Assembly: GCA_964477445.1 (NCBI GenBank)
Contig: CAYZED010000019.1
Span: 1 to 52,798, forward strand
Length of the DNA stretch: 52,798 nucleotides
Reading direction: 5' to 3'
Source of the DNA: CAYZED01 sp964477445
Lineage (GTDB): Bacteria > Bacillota > Clostridia > Lutisporales > Lutisporaceae
In this document: positions 26,642 through 34,865 of the stretch, in pieces
Layout: each line of letters opens with the position of its first letter
Position numbering within the stretch: position 1 is the stretch's first letter
Translations under genes and position numbers: made by a program
Notes under the pieces: generated by a model
The model's database searches: none
What the model was told of the DNA's origin: nothing
What the model saw: only the letters and a program-made list of their open reading frames with translations

Positions 26642-27211
26642 TTATCTAAAAACTATATTACCTTCTTCAATTGATTCAAGTATTACTAAAGATTTAACTT
26701 CAATACCCATTTTTTCAATGACAGATCTACCGTCTTGGAAACCCTTCTCAATAACAATTCCAATTCCCGCTACTGAAGCGCCTGATTGATTAACTATATC
26801 AATTAGTCCTGAAGCTGCCCTACCATTTGCTAAGAAATCATCAATTATTAATATTTTGTCGTCAGTTTTTAGGAACTTTTTTGACACTCTTATATTATAA
26901 CTCGACTTTTTAGTAAATGAATAGACCTCACTGTGAAAAACGTTATCATCCTGAATATATTCTGGGTATTTCTTAGCATATACCACAGGTGTATTAAAAT
27001 AACAGGCACAAAAACAGGCTATCGCAATACCCGACGCCTCGATAGTCAATATCTTTGTTATTCCATAATCCTTAAATTGCGAATAAAATTCTTCCCCGAT
27101 TTTTTTGAGAAATTCAATATCGAGCTGATGATTTAAAAAATTATCAACTTTAAGTATGTCTTTGCCAACAACATAGCCATCTTTAAGAATTTTCTCTTCA
27201 AGTAGTTTCAA
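26642..27211 (-). CDS. xpt: Xanthine phosphoribosyltransferase
   Basis: A 189-residue type I phosphoribosyltransferase that converts xanthine and PRPP to XMP in purine salvage. It aligns along its length with Bacillus subtilis Xpt as I remember it: YVVGKDILKVDNFLNHQ, TIEASGIA, EVYSFTKK, the PRPP loop ILIIDDFLANGRAA and GIGIVIEKGFQ. The start is TTG 27211, with AGGAGA 6 nt upstream; the longer frame would add 11 residues overlapping the purD end region. No purine riboswitch is seen before it. It is the last of the purine genes before the importer. Confidence 0.95.
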   Translation of the reverse strand: MKLLEEKILKDGYVVGKDILKVDNFLNHQLDIEFLKKIGEEFYSQFKDYGITKILTIEASGIAIACFCACYFNTPVVYAKKYPEYIQDDNVFHSEVYSFTKKSSYNIRVSKKFLKTDDKILIIDDFLANGRAASGLIDIVNQSGASVAGIGIVIEKGFQDGRSVIEKMGIEVKSLVILESIEEGNIVFR

Positions 27212-27247
27212 AGTTTTTCTCCTTTTGTTTGATAAATTCGGCAAAGC

Positions 27248-28513
27248 CTACTTTATTCTCGCTATATCTTTTCTGTATTGCATATCTTTAAATTTAATTC
27301 TTGAAATCCTATCATAAACTATTTCTCTGGCGGTTTCTACAGTTTCACCAAGTGAAGAAACTACTAGTACTCTTCCTCCAGCGTTAACCAATTCATTTGA
27401 TTCGAATTTTGTTCCAGCATGAAACACCACAGCTTTCTCTAAAGCCTCAGTTTCTTTGTCCCCTAGATCAATCTTCATTCCTTTATTAAAACTACCTGGA
27501 TAACCGCCTGACGCCACTACAGCGCAAACTGACGGATTCTTGGACCAAACTATTTCTTGATTTGATAGGTTCCCATCTATACAAGCTTCAAAAATATCAA
27601 TTATATCGGTCTCAAGTCTCATAAGAACCGCTTCTGTTTCTGGATCCCCAAATCTAGCGTTAAATTCGAGCAATTTAGGCCCTTCTTCAGTAAGCATTAA
27701 CCCGAAATAAAGGACTCCCTTATAATTAATGCCCTCATCAATAAGCGCCTTCATTGTTTTTTGGATAATGTTTTCTTCAGCGATTTTTTTTATGATATCA
27801 GTATAATAAAATGCAGGAGAAACCGCGCCCATTCCACCAGTGTTTGGGCCTAAATCATTTTCAAAAACTCTTTTATAGTCTTGTGCACTAACCATAGGAA
27901 CTGCTACTTTTCCATCTAAAAAAGCTAGAATAGAAGCTTCTTTACCCTCAAGAAACTCTTCTATTACGACTCGGCTTCCAGCTTCTCCAAAAGTCAAATC
28001 TTCCATAACAAAAGATATAGCATCAATTGCTTCTTCTTTGTTCATAGCGATAATAACACCTTTCCCAGCTGCAAGTCCATCTGCTTTAATAACTACTGGA
28101 AAGCCAAATTCATCAATCTCCGCTTTAGCTTTAACAGCTTCAGTGTATACCCTATACAAAGCCGTCGGAATATTATGCTTTATCATAAAATCCTTAGAGT
28201 AAGCTTTTGATCCTTCTAAGAGAGCACCTTTAACATCAGGCCCAAAAATCCTTAAGCCAGCACCCCTGAATCTATCAACGATACCCAATGAGAGAGGCAC
28301 TTCGGGACCAACTACAGTTAAGTCGATTTTGTTTTCGAATGCAAAAGTTAGCAACCCCTCAACATCTTCACTTTTTATCTCTATACACTCTGCAATTTCA
28401 CTTATTCCAGCATTACCTGGGGCACAAAAAATCTCTTCTACCTTCTCACTCTGATTTATTTTCCAAACGAGTGCATGTTCTCTTCCACCGCTTCCAACTA
28501 CCAGTACTTTCAT
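27248..28513 (-). CDS. purD: Phosphoribosylamine-glycine ligase
   Basis: A 421-residue GARS enzyme that joins glycine to 5-phosphoribosylamine with ATP. It begins MKVLVVGSGGREHALVWK, has the ATP-grasp domain in the middle (FPVVIKADGLAAGKGVIIA, about 130-150) and the NARFGDPETEAVLMRL block (about 285-300). The length is normal. GGGGAG precedes ATG 28513. It follows purH with a gap of about 107 bp. Confidence 0.98.
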   Translation of the reverse strand: MKVLVVGSGGREHALVWKINQSEKVEEIFCAPGNAGISEIAECIEIKSEDVEGLLTFAFENKIDLTVVGPEVPLSLGIVDRFRGAGLRIFGPDVKGALLEGSKAYSKDFMIKHNIPTALYRVYTEAVKAKAEIDEFGFPVVIKADGLAAGKGVIIAMNKEEAIDAISFVMEDLTFGEAGSRVVIEEFLEGKEASILAFLDGKVAVPMVSAQDYKRVFENDLGPNTGGMGAVSPAFYYTDIIKKIAEENIIQKTMKALIDEGINYKGVLYFGLMLTEEGPKLLEFNARFGDPETEAVLMRLETDIIDIFEACIDGNLSNQEIVWSKNPSVCAVVASGGYPGSFNKGMKIDLGDKETEALEKAVVFHAGTKFESNELVNAGGRVLVVSSLGETVETAREIVYDRISRIKFKDMQYRKDIARIK

Positions 28514-28620
28514 TAATTTGCTCCCCCATTCAACTCTATATATTCTAGTTGTATTTATGAATATTAACTGTTCTATTGCTTGTAATTGTGCATGTTTTGG
28601 TGATTACATGATAGCCATTT

Positions 28621-30162
28621 TTAGTGTTTAAAATGTCTAAAACCTGTGAAAACCATTGCTATTCCATGTTTATTACATGCATCAATGGATTTTTGATCAT
28701 TCATCGATCCACCTGGTTGGATTATCGCCGTAATGCCAGCCTCTGCCGCAGCAATTACGACGTCATCAAATGGAAAAAAAGCATCAGACGCTAGTACCGC
28801 ACCTTTTGAACGTTCTCCACTTCTCTCAATCGCCATTTTTGTTGGCCAAATTCTATTAGTTTGTCCAGGTCCAATTCCAGTAGTGCTAGAATCTTTTCCT
28901 ATAACGATAGCATTTGATTTAACATGTTTTACCACTTTCCATGTAAATAGTAAGTCGTCCATTTCTTGCTTGGTTGGTTTTCTATCTGTTACAACTTTTA
29001 AATCAGCTTCTTTGAAATCTTCGAGGTCTAGCTCTTGAGCTAATAATCCACCACTTACGTTTTTTATTTCAATTTCAGAACAATTTACTGTAAGTATGTT
29101 ATCGAGCTTCATAATTCTGATATTCTTCTTTTGTTTTAAAACTTCAAGCGCATTAAATGTATATGAAGGAGCAATAATTATTTCAACAAAAATCTTATTG
29201 ATTTCTTCTGCTGTTTCTTTATCCACTTCACGACTCAAAGCTAAAATCCCACCAAAAATTGATACAGGATCCGCATTATACGCTCTTTTATATGCCTCAA
29301 GTATGTTTGATCCAACACCAACCGCACAAGGATTAGCGTGTTTAACTGCTACTGCCGCTGGTTCGTTGAATTCTTTAAGTATCTCTAATGCAGCGTTTGT
29401 GTCATTAATGTTATTATATGACAACTCTTTGCCATGTAGCTGCTCTGCAGTGGTTATAGCACCTTTTAAAGGAATCATTTCCTTATAATACGCTGCTGCC
29501 TGATGTGGATTTTCGCCATATCTTAACGACTGAAGTTTTTCATATGTCACAGATATTACATCTGGGAACTTAGGAAGTTTTGCTTTTTCCCATAAATAAT
29601 TGGCTATCAGAGTCTCATAGCTCGCTGAATGTGAAAATACCTTAGCCGCTAATTCAAATCTTGTTTCAACTTTAGTATTCCCATAAGCTTTTATCTCTTC
29701 AATAACCTTTATATAATCAGAAGGCTCAACAACAACTGTAACAAATTTGCAGTTTTTTGCTGCTGCTCTGATCATTGATGGTCCACCAATATCAATATTT
29801 TCTATAGCTTCGTCTAGTGAAACTCCAGGTTTAGAAATAGTGGCTCTAAATGGATATAAATTGACAACTACAATATCTATCGTATTAATATCTAATTCTT
29901 CAAGCGTCTTCATATGATCTTCATTGTCTCTAATCGCAAGAAGGCCTCCGTGAATTTTTGGGTGCAGTGTTTTAACTCTACCGTCTAAACACTCAGGATA
30001 ACCAGTTATTTCTTGAATTCCTATTACATTTACTCCAGCTTCAGCTAAAGTTTTCTGTGTTCCTCCGGTTGAAATTATTTCATATCCAAGGTTATCTAAT
30101 TCCATAGCAAATTCTACTATACCTGTCTTATCTGAAACCGATATCAATGCTCTCTTTTTCAT
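28621..30162 (-). CDS. purH: Bifunctional AICAR transformylase/IMP cyclohydrolase
   Basis: A 513-residue enzyme for the last two steps of IMP synthesis. The N-terminal cyclohydrolase domain (about 1-195) starts KRALISVSDKTGIVEFA with EVISTGGT-like residues; the C-terminal transformylase domain contains SLRYGENPHQ and KHANPCAVGVG, with the catalytic Lys-His pair. The C-terminus IAMVFTGFRHFKH is typical. GGAGG lies 6 nt before ATG 30162. Confidence 0.98.
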   Translation of the reverse strand: MKKRALISVSDKTGIVEFAMELDNLGYEIISTGGTQKTLAEAGVNVIGIQEITGYPECLDGRVKTLHPKIHGGLLAIRDNEDHMKTLEELDINTIDIVVVNLYPFRATISKPGVSLDEAIENIDIGGPSMIRAAAKNCKFVTVVVEPSDYIKVIEEIKAYGNTKVETRFELAAKVFSHSASYETLIANYLWEKAKLPKFPDVISVTYEKLQSLRYGENPHQAAAYYKEMIPLKGAITTAEQLHGKELSYNNINDTNAALEILKEFNEPAAVAVKHANPCAVGVGSNILEAYKRAYNADPVSIFGGILALSREVDKETAEEINKIFVEIIIAPSYTFNALEVLKQKKNIRIMKLDNILTVNCSEIEIKNVSGGLLAQELDLEDFKEADLKVVTDRKPTKQEMDDLLFTWKVVKHVKSNAIVIGKDSSTTGIGPGQTNRIWPTKMAIERSGERSKGAVLASDAFFPFDDVVIAAAEAGITAIIQPGGSMNDQKSIDACNKHGIAMVFTGFRHFKH

Positions 30163-30190
30163 GATTTACCTCCATTAGTCTAAATAATTT

Positions 30191-30254
30191 GTAAAAATAA
30201 GTATTCGTAAAAATAAATGTTTGTAAAAATAAATATTCGTAAAAATAAATATTT
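30191..30254. repeat. Tandem repeat, four 16-bp units between purN and purH
   Basis: Units of 16 bp with core GTAAAAATAA run at 30191-30206, 30207-30222, 30223-30238 and 30239-30254, with a few substitutions. They lie about 20 bp after the purN stop codon. No spacers are present. Confidence 0.95.
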
Positions 30255-30272
30255 GGTAGTCTAATATATTAT

Positions 30273-30878
30273 TCACTTCGATATATAAGTTTTTTTACCT
30301 GAAATTTTTATTTGATCCTCACAAAATAATTTAACAGCTTCTGGTAAAAGCTTATGCTCAAGCTTATGAATTCTTTCAGCGAGTTTTTCGACTGTATCAT
30401 CACTATACACAGGGACAGTATCCTGGAGTATGATTGGCCCACTGTCAGTTCCTTCATCCACAAAATGAACGGTAACGCCCGATATTTTGACTCCTCTTTC
30501 AAGAACTGCTCTATGAACTTTATCTCCGTACATTCCATCACCACAAAAACTTGGGATAAGCGCTGGATGCAAATTAATTATTTTATCACTGAATTCCTTA
30601 ACTACATCCGCACCAATTATGGAAAGAAAACCTGCTAAGACTATAAGGTCTGGATTAATCTCTTTTATTAAAGATAAAAGCTTTTCTTGGTGCTCTTTCT
30701 TAGGCAAAAAGTAAGTATTTATACCATGTTTTTTTGCCCGCTCCAGTGCAAAAACACCTTCTTTATCTGATAAGACGCCTACTATTTTGCCATTTATTTT
30801 TTTTGCTTCTGTTTCATCTATTAAAACCTGCAAATTCGAACCGCTACCTGAAACAAGAACTAGTATACGTTTACACAA
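30273..30878 (-). CDS. purN: Phosphoribosylglycinamide formyltransferase
   Basis: A 201-residue enzyme that transfers formyl from 10-formyl-tetrahydrofolate to GAR. It shows KRILVLVSGSGSNLQ near the start, INLHPALIPSF with catalytic His, and GVTVHFVDEGTDSGPII with catalytic Asp. The start is TTG 30878 with AAGGGGG 7 nt upstream, overlapping the purM stop by 8 bp, so the genes are translationally coupled. An upstream reading would add 12 residues inside purM. Confidence 0.95.
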   Translation of the reverse strand: MCKRILVLVSGSGSNLQVLIDETEAKKINGKIVGVLSDKEGVFALERAKKHGINTYFLPKKEHQEKLLSLIKEINPDLIVLAGFLSIIGADVVKEFSDKIINLHPALIPSFCGDGMYGDKVHRAVLERGVKISGVTVHFVDEGTDSGPIILQDTVPVYSDDTVEKLAERIHKLEHKLLPEAVKLFCEDQIKISGKKTYISK

Positions 30879-31926
30879 GTTCGATTCCCCCTTCACCCTT
30901 AGCAATATTGCCAAGAATCACAGCTTCTTCTCCCTTTTCCTTCAATTCCTCAAGTATGGCCTCTGCGTCTCTTTTACTTACCACTAAAATAAGCCCAATT
31001 CCCATGTTGAACGTGTTATACATTTCTTTTTCTTCAATATTACCTAGTCTTTGCATAAGCTTAAATATCGGTGGCACTTTATAGCTTTTAATGTTAATTA
31101 TTGCTTTAAGCCCTTCTGGAATGGTTCTTGGAATATTCTCAATAAACCCACCACCTGTCATATGTGCAATGCCTTTAATTTTAAACTTTGAAATTAAGTT
31201 TTCTACTAATTTTACATATATTCTTGTCGGTGTGAGTAATGATTCCCCCAAAGTCGTCCCTAATTCCTCAATATATTGATCAACTCTATACTTATATTTT
31301 TCAAAGAAAAGTTTCCTAACTAAAGAGAATCCATTGCTATGTAGTCCGCTAGAAGGTATCCCAATAACAACATCTCCAGCTTTAACTTTTTCACCATTTA
31401 TTATTTTTGATTTGTCCACCACTCCGACCGCAAAACCGGCTACATCATACTCTTCATCTTTATAGAAGCCTGGCATTTCTGCAGTCTCTCCACCAATTAA
31501 AGCACATCCTGCTTCAATGCATCCATCGCAAATTCCTTTAACGATCTCAGCTGCAGCGTCAGGGTTAAGTCGCCCTGTGCCTATATAATCAAGGAAATAT
31601 AGTGGTTTTGCTCCATGGCAAACTATATCATTTACACACATGGCTACAGCGTCAACACCGATAGTATCATGGCGCTTCATCATAAATGCGATTTGAAGTT
31701 TTGTACCAACACCATCCGTACCTGAAACTAGTACAGGATTCTTAACATTTTTCGGGAGTTCAAAAAAACCACCAAAACTACCTAATCCACCAAGCACGCC
31801 TGGAACATTGGTTCTGGCTGTGTGTTGTTTCATTTTTTTTACGGCTTCATAACCAGCTTCTACATCAACACCAGCACTTTTATAAGTCATTTTTTCTTCT
31901 ATTTGTATTTCATTTTTTTCTTCCAT
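30871..31926 (-). CDS. purM: Phosphoribosylformylglycinamidine cyclo-ligase (AIR synthetase)
   Basis: A 351-residue enzyme that closes the imidazole ring to give AIR. It shows GGLGSFGGFFELP, VSGTDGVGTKLQIA and GGETAEMPGFY in order. The family core begins MTYKSAGVDVEAG at residue 13; the first 12 residues (MEEKNEIQIEEK) come from a near-duplicate of about 24 bp. GGGAGAG lies 7-8 nt before ATG 31926, but the second ATG could also be considered. Confidence 0.97.
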   Translation of the reverse strand: MEEKNEIQIEEKMTYKSAGVDVEAGYEAVKKMKQHTARTNVPGVLGGLGSFGGFFELPKNVKNPVLVSGTDGVGTKLQIAFMMKRHDTIGVDAVAMCVNDIVCHGAKPLYFLDYIGTGRLNPDAAAEIVKGICDGCIEAGCALIGGETAEMPGFYKDEEYDVAGFAVGVVDKSKIINGEKVKAGDVVIGIPSSGLHSNGFSLVRKLFFEKYKYRVDQYIEELGTTLGESLLTPTRIYVKLVENLISKFKIKGIAHMTGGGFIENIPRTIPEGLKAIINIKSYKVPPIFKLMQRLGNIEEKEMYNTFNMGIGLILVVSKRDAEAILEELKEKGEEAVILGNIAKGEGGIELV

Positions 31927-31967
31927 TTTTTTACTCTCCCGAAATTTGATTTATTTTTGTTTCATTT

Positions 31968-33404
31968 CTAAACTTTATCCCCAAAGTCTTTACTTACTTC
32001 ATCAGGAATTTCCATAGGATATCTTCCACTAAAACATGCGTCACAGAATCCAACGCCTTCTCCACCACATGAATCCTTAACCCCTTCAAGGCTTAGGTAT
32101 CCAAGACTATCTGCGTTTATTTTTTTTATTATCTCACCTAGACGTTCATTTGCTCCAACAAGTTCCTTTTTGTCCGGTGTATCAATCCCAAAATGACAGG
32201 TGCTAATAACCATTGGTGAACTAACTCTTACGTGAACTTCAGTCGCACCAGCTTTTCGAAGCGATTCAACTATCTTTTGACTTGTGGTACCTCTAACTAT
32301 GCTGTCATCAACCATAACGACTCTTTTTCCCTTAACTGCACTTCTCATCGGATTGAGTTTCAGTCTCACACTTAGTTCTCTCAGTGCTTGATTTGGTTGA
32401 ATAAATGTTCTTCCAATGTACCTGTTTTTTATGAGACCCATTGCATAAGGGATTCCTGTCTGTTGTGAAAACCCGTGTGCTGCAGGAGTTCCTGAGTCCG
32501 GTACACAAATAACCACATCCGCATCAACTGGATGTTCAATCGCTAATCGTTTCCCCATCGCAACTCTTGCCTGATATACGCCAATTTCATCAATTATACT
32601 ATCAGGTCTTGCAAAATATATATACTCAAAAATGCATGTAGCTTTCTTTTCTCCATTTGCTACTTTTATGCTCTTGATGTTATTCTCTCTGTCAATCATT
32701 ACTATTTCACCAGGCTCGATATCTCTCACAAAATCAGCACCTAGTATATCTAATGCGCAACTCTCAGAAGCAAATACATATCCTTCTTCAAGTTTTCCAA
32801 GGCAAAGTGGTCTTAACCCATGCTTATCTCGAACTCCCACAAGTACATCTCCAGTTAGAATTACTAGCGCATATGAACCTTGTATTTTCTCCATTGTATT
32901 AAAAACTGCATTCTCTATTCCATTTTCAAGGTTTTGGGCAACTAAATTCGCGATTACTTCACTGTCATTAGTTGATTCAAATTTAACTCCGGCATTTTCC
33001 ATTGCACGCCTTAAGTGCCAAGCGTTAACGAGATTTCCGTTATGTGCAACAGCTACATTTCCTTCACTGTACTTTACCATTATAGGCTGTGCGTTTTTTA
33101 CAAAACTTGCTCCTGTAGTTGAATACCTAACATGTCCAATGCTCATATCTCCTTTAAGAAGGCTCATAATTCTATCATCAAAAACATCCTGTACAAGTCC
33201 CATTTCCTTAAAACAAGTAATAACTCTCTCGTTATTTACAGCAATTCCTGCACTTTCTTGACCTCTATGTTGAAGTCCAATAAGCCCATAATATGCCATC
33301 TTACTGGTTTCTAAGTTTCCTCTATCATAAATACCTATAACACCGCACTCTTCACGCAGTTTGTCTTCTTCATAAATAAAATCATCCATGTCAAAATTTT
33401 TCAT
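31968..33404 (-). CDS. purF: Amidophosphoribosyltransferase
   Basis: A 478-residue committing enzyme of purine synthesis, making phosphoribosylamine from PRPP and glutamine. A short propeptide precedes Cys20 in EECGVIGIYD, the expected N-terminal nucleophile after processing. The glutaminase domain covers about 20-255 and the phosphoribosyltransferase domain has VVMVDDSIVRGTTSQ. Cysteines near the C-terminus (GFCDACFSG) fit the Bacillus-type enzyme that carries a 4Fe-4S cluster, which is oxygen labile. GGAGG precedes ATG 33404. Confidence 0.98.
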   Translation of the reverse strand: MKNFDMDDFIYEEDKLREECGVIGIYDRGNLETSKMAYYGLIGLQHRGQESAGIAVNNERVITCFKEMGLVQDVFDDRIMSLLKGDMSIGHVRYSTTGASFVKNAQPIMVKYSEGNVAVAHNGNLVNAWHLRRAMENAGVKFESTNDSEVIANLVAQNLENGIENAVFNTMEKIQGSYALVILTGDVLVGVRDKHGLRPLCLGKLEEGYVFASESCALDILGADFVRDIEPGEIVMIDRENNIKSIKVANGEKKATCIFEYIYFARPDSIIDEIGVYQARVAMGKRLAIEHPVDADVVICVPDSGTPAAHGFSQQTGIPYAMGLIKNRYIGRTFIQPNQALRELSVRLKLNPMRSAVKGKRVVMVDDSIVRGTTSQKIVESLRKAGATEVHVRVSSPMVISTCHFGIDTPDKKELVGANERLGEIIKKINADSLGYLSLEGVKDSCGGEGVGFCDACFSGRYPMEIPDEVSKDFGDKV

Positions 33405-33452
33405 ATTACCTCCTTCTCCGCACTGGGGTTAACAGATATTTTAAATTGTCTA

Positions 33453-33476
33453 GAGAGGCGGTTTTCAGCGCCTCTC
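33453..33476. other. Hairpin in the purC-purF gap
   Basis: GAGAGGCG (33453-33460) pairs with CGCCTCTC (33469-33476) around an 8-nt loop. There is no T run after it on either strand, so it is more likely an mRNA stability or processing structure than a terminator. Confidence 0.6.
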
Positions 33477-33511
33477 CAAATTACTAGAATCTTGTGAAGC
33501 ATTCCAGCTTT

Positions 33512-33637
33512 AAACTATTCACCATGAATTATTCTCCATGCATTATTCTTCATGAATTATTCTCCATGCATTATTCTTCATGAATTATTCTCCATGAATC
33601 ATTCTCCATGAATTACTCTCCATGAATTATTCTCCGT
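33512..33637. repeat. 14-bp minisatellite, nine in-register units, starting inside the purC stop region
   Basis: Units of exactly 14 bp with consensus GAATTATTCTCCAT run from 33512 to 33637 without gaps. The last unit (33624-33637) is part of the purC 3' end, including its stop codon at 33627-33629. Two units alternate as GAATTATTCTCCAT and GCATTATTCTTCAT at 33526-33581, giving a 28-bp higher-order repeat. The first unit (33512-33525) is degraded. On the mRNA strand each unit contains GGAGAAT and ATG. Confidence 0.97.
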
Positions 33638-34337
33638 AAATTCTTCTTACTACTTCTTGATAACCTTCTTCAACTTTACCCATGTCTCTTCTGAATCTGT
33701 CTTTATCAAGCTTTTCGTTAGTCACAGCATCCCAAAGTCTGCAAGTATCAGGTGAAATTTCATCAGCAAGAATGATTTCGCCCTGTGGAGTTCTTCCAAA
33801 TTCAAGTTTAAAATCAACTAAATTAATGTTTCTAGCAGAGAAGAAAGCTAAAAGCAATTCGTTTACTTTCAGTGCCATTACTTTAATTATTGCCACTTCT
33901 TCTTCTGTAGCCCATTCCATTGCTTTTATATGGTATTCATTTATGAAAGGATCGCCTAGATCATCATTTTTGTAGCAAAATTCAAGAACTGTGCTCTTTA
34001 ATTTTATTCCTTCTTCAACGCCTAATCTCTTTGATAGTGAACCCGCGGTGTAATTTCTTACCAAAACTTCAAGTGGAACAATTTCCACTTTTTTTACTAT
34101 TTGATTTCTTTCGTCAATTTGTTCAATAAAGTGAGTATTAACTCCTTCTTTTTCTAACATTTCAAAAAGTTTAGCGCTAATTTTGTTATTCATGACACCC
34201 TTATCAAGAATAGTTCCTTTTTTCAAACCATTGAAAGCTGTTGCATCATCTTTGTATTCAACTACATAAAGATTCGCATCCTCTGTTTTGTATACCTTTT
34301 TAGCTTTTCCTTCATAGAGCATTTCTAATTTTTTCAT
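33627..34337 (-). CDS. purC: SAICAR synthetase
   Basis: A 236-residue enzyme that joins aspartate to CAIR with ATP. It shows LYEGKAKKVYKTED at the start, PLEVLVRNYTAGSLSKR, and DFKLEFGR and DEISPDTCRLWD near the C-terminal side. The length is normal. GGAGG lies about 10 nt before ATG 34337, and the gap to purE is 5 bp. Its 3' end is the seed of a 14-bp repeat. Confidence 0.98.
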   Translation of the reverse strand: MKKLEMLYEGKAKKVYKTEDANLYVVEYKDDATAFNGLKKGTILDKGVMNNKISAKLFEMLEKEGVNTHFIEQIDERNQIVKKVEIVPLEVLVRNYTAGSLSKRLGVEEGIKLKSTVLEFCYKNDDLGDPFINEYHIKAMEWATEEEVAIIKVMALKVNELLLAFFSARNINLVDFKLEFGRTPQGEIILADEISPDTCRLWDAVTNEKLDKDRFRRDMGKVEEGYQEVVRRIYGE

Positions 34338-34342
34338 TTTTA

Positions 34343-34843
34343 CTATACCTCCAACTTAATTTTTTTATCTTTTTCAATAACATCTTGTTTCATTTTTTCT
34401 TTATGAGCTACCAGTTTTTCAACCAATTCTGGATACTTAAGTGCTAAAATTTGAACCGCCAAGAGCCCAGCATTTTCTGCTCCATCAATTGCTACAGTTG
34501 CAACAGGAATTCCTGATGGCATTTGAACTATAGATAAAAGTGAATCTAATCCATCCATAGTGGAAGACTTTATTGGAATCCCTATAACAGGCTTAACTGT
34601 AAAAGCTGCTAGTACGCCTGGTAAATGTGCTGCTTTGCCAGCCGCTGCAATAATTAAATCAATACCATTTTTATCTGCGTTTCTTACATAATCAATCGCA
34701 ATATCAGGTGTTCTATGTGCAGACATAACATTAGCCTCAAATTCCACCCCAAATTTCTTTAATACATCAATCGCTTTTTTTACAACAGGAAGGTCGCTGT
34801 CGCTTCCCATTACTACTGCTACTTTCGGTTTTTTTTCTGCCAT
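34343..34843 (-). CDS. purE: N5-CAIR mutase (class I PurE)
   Basis: A 166-residue class I PurE that moves the carboxyl group of N5-CAIR to give CAIR. It shows VVMGSDSDLPVVKKA, SAHRTPD and AAGKAAHLPGVLAAFT. No purK gene is seen in the window, though class I PurE usually needs it. ATG 34843 is chosen because AGGAG lies 8 nt upstream; the longer frame would add six residues. Confidence 0.97.
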   Translation of the reverse strand: MAEKKPKVAVVMGSDSDLPVVKKAIDVLKKFGVEFEANVMSAHRTPDIAIDYVRNADKNGIDLIIAAAGKAAHLPGVLAAFTVKPVIGIPIKSSTMDGLDSLLSIVQMPSGIPVATVAIDGAENAGLLAVQILALKYPELVEKLVAHKEKMKQDVIEKDKKIKLEV

Positions 34844-34865
34844 AATTCTTTCTCCTCTCAAAATT

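Noticed and set aside
26525..27247. Purine riboswitch before xpt or the BMP gene
   Set aside because: No aptamer-like core or paired stems could be found in these short leaders by eye; a covariance search would settle it.
32632..33261. Long plus-strand frame of 209 codons
   Set aside because: It is antisense to purF, has no ribosome site and is low-complexity serine-rich.
33512..33637. Possible CRISPR array
   Set aside because: Units of 14 bp follow each other without spacers and no cas gene is present; the same holds for the other tandem repeats.
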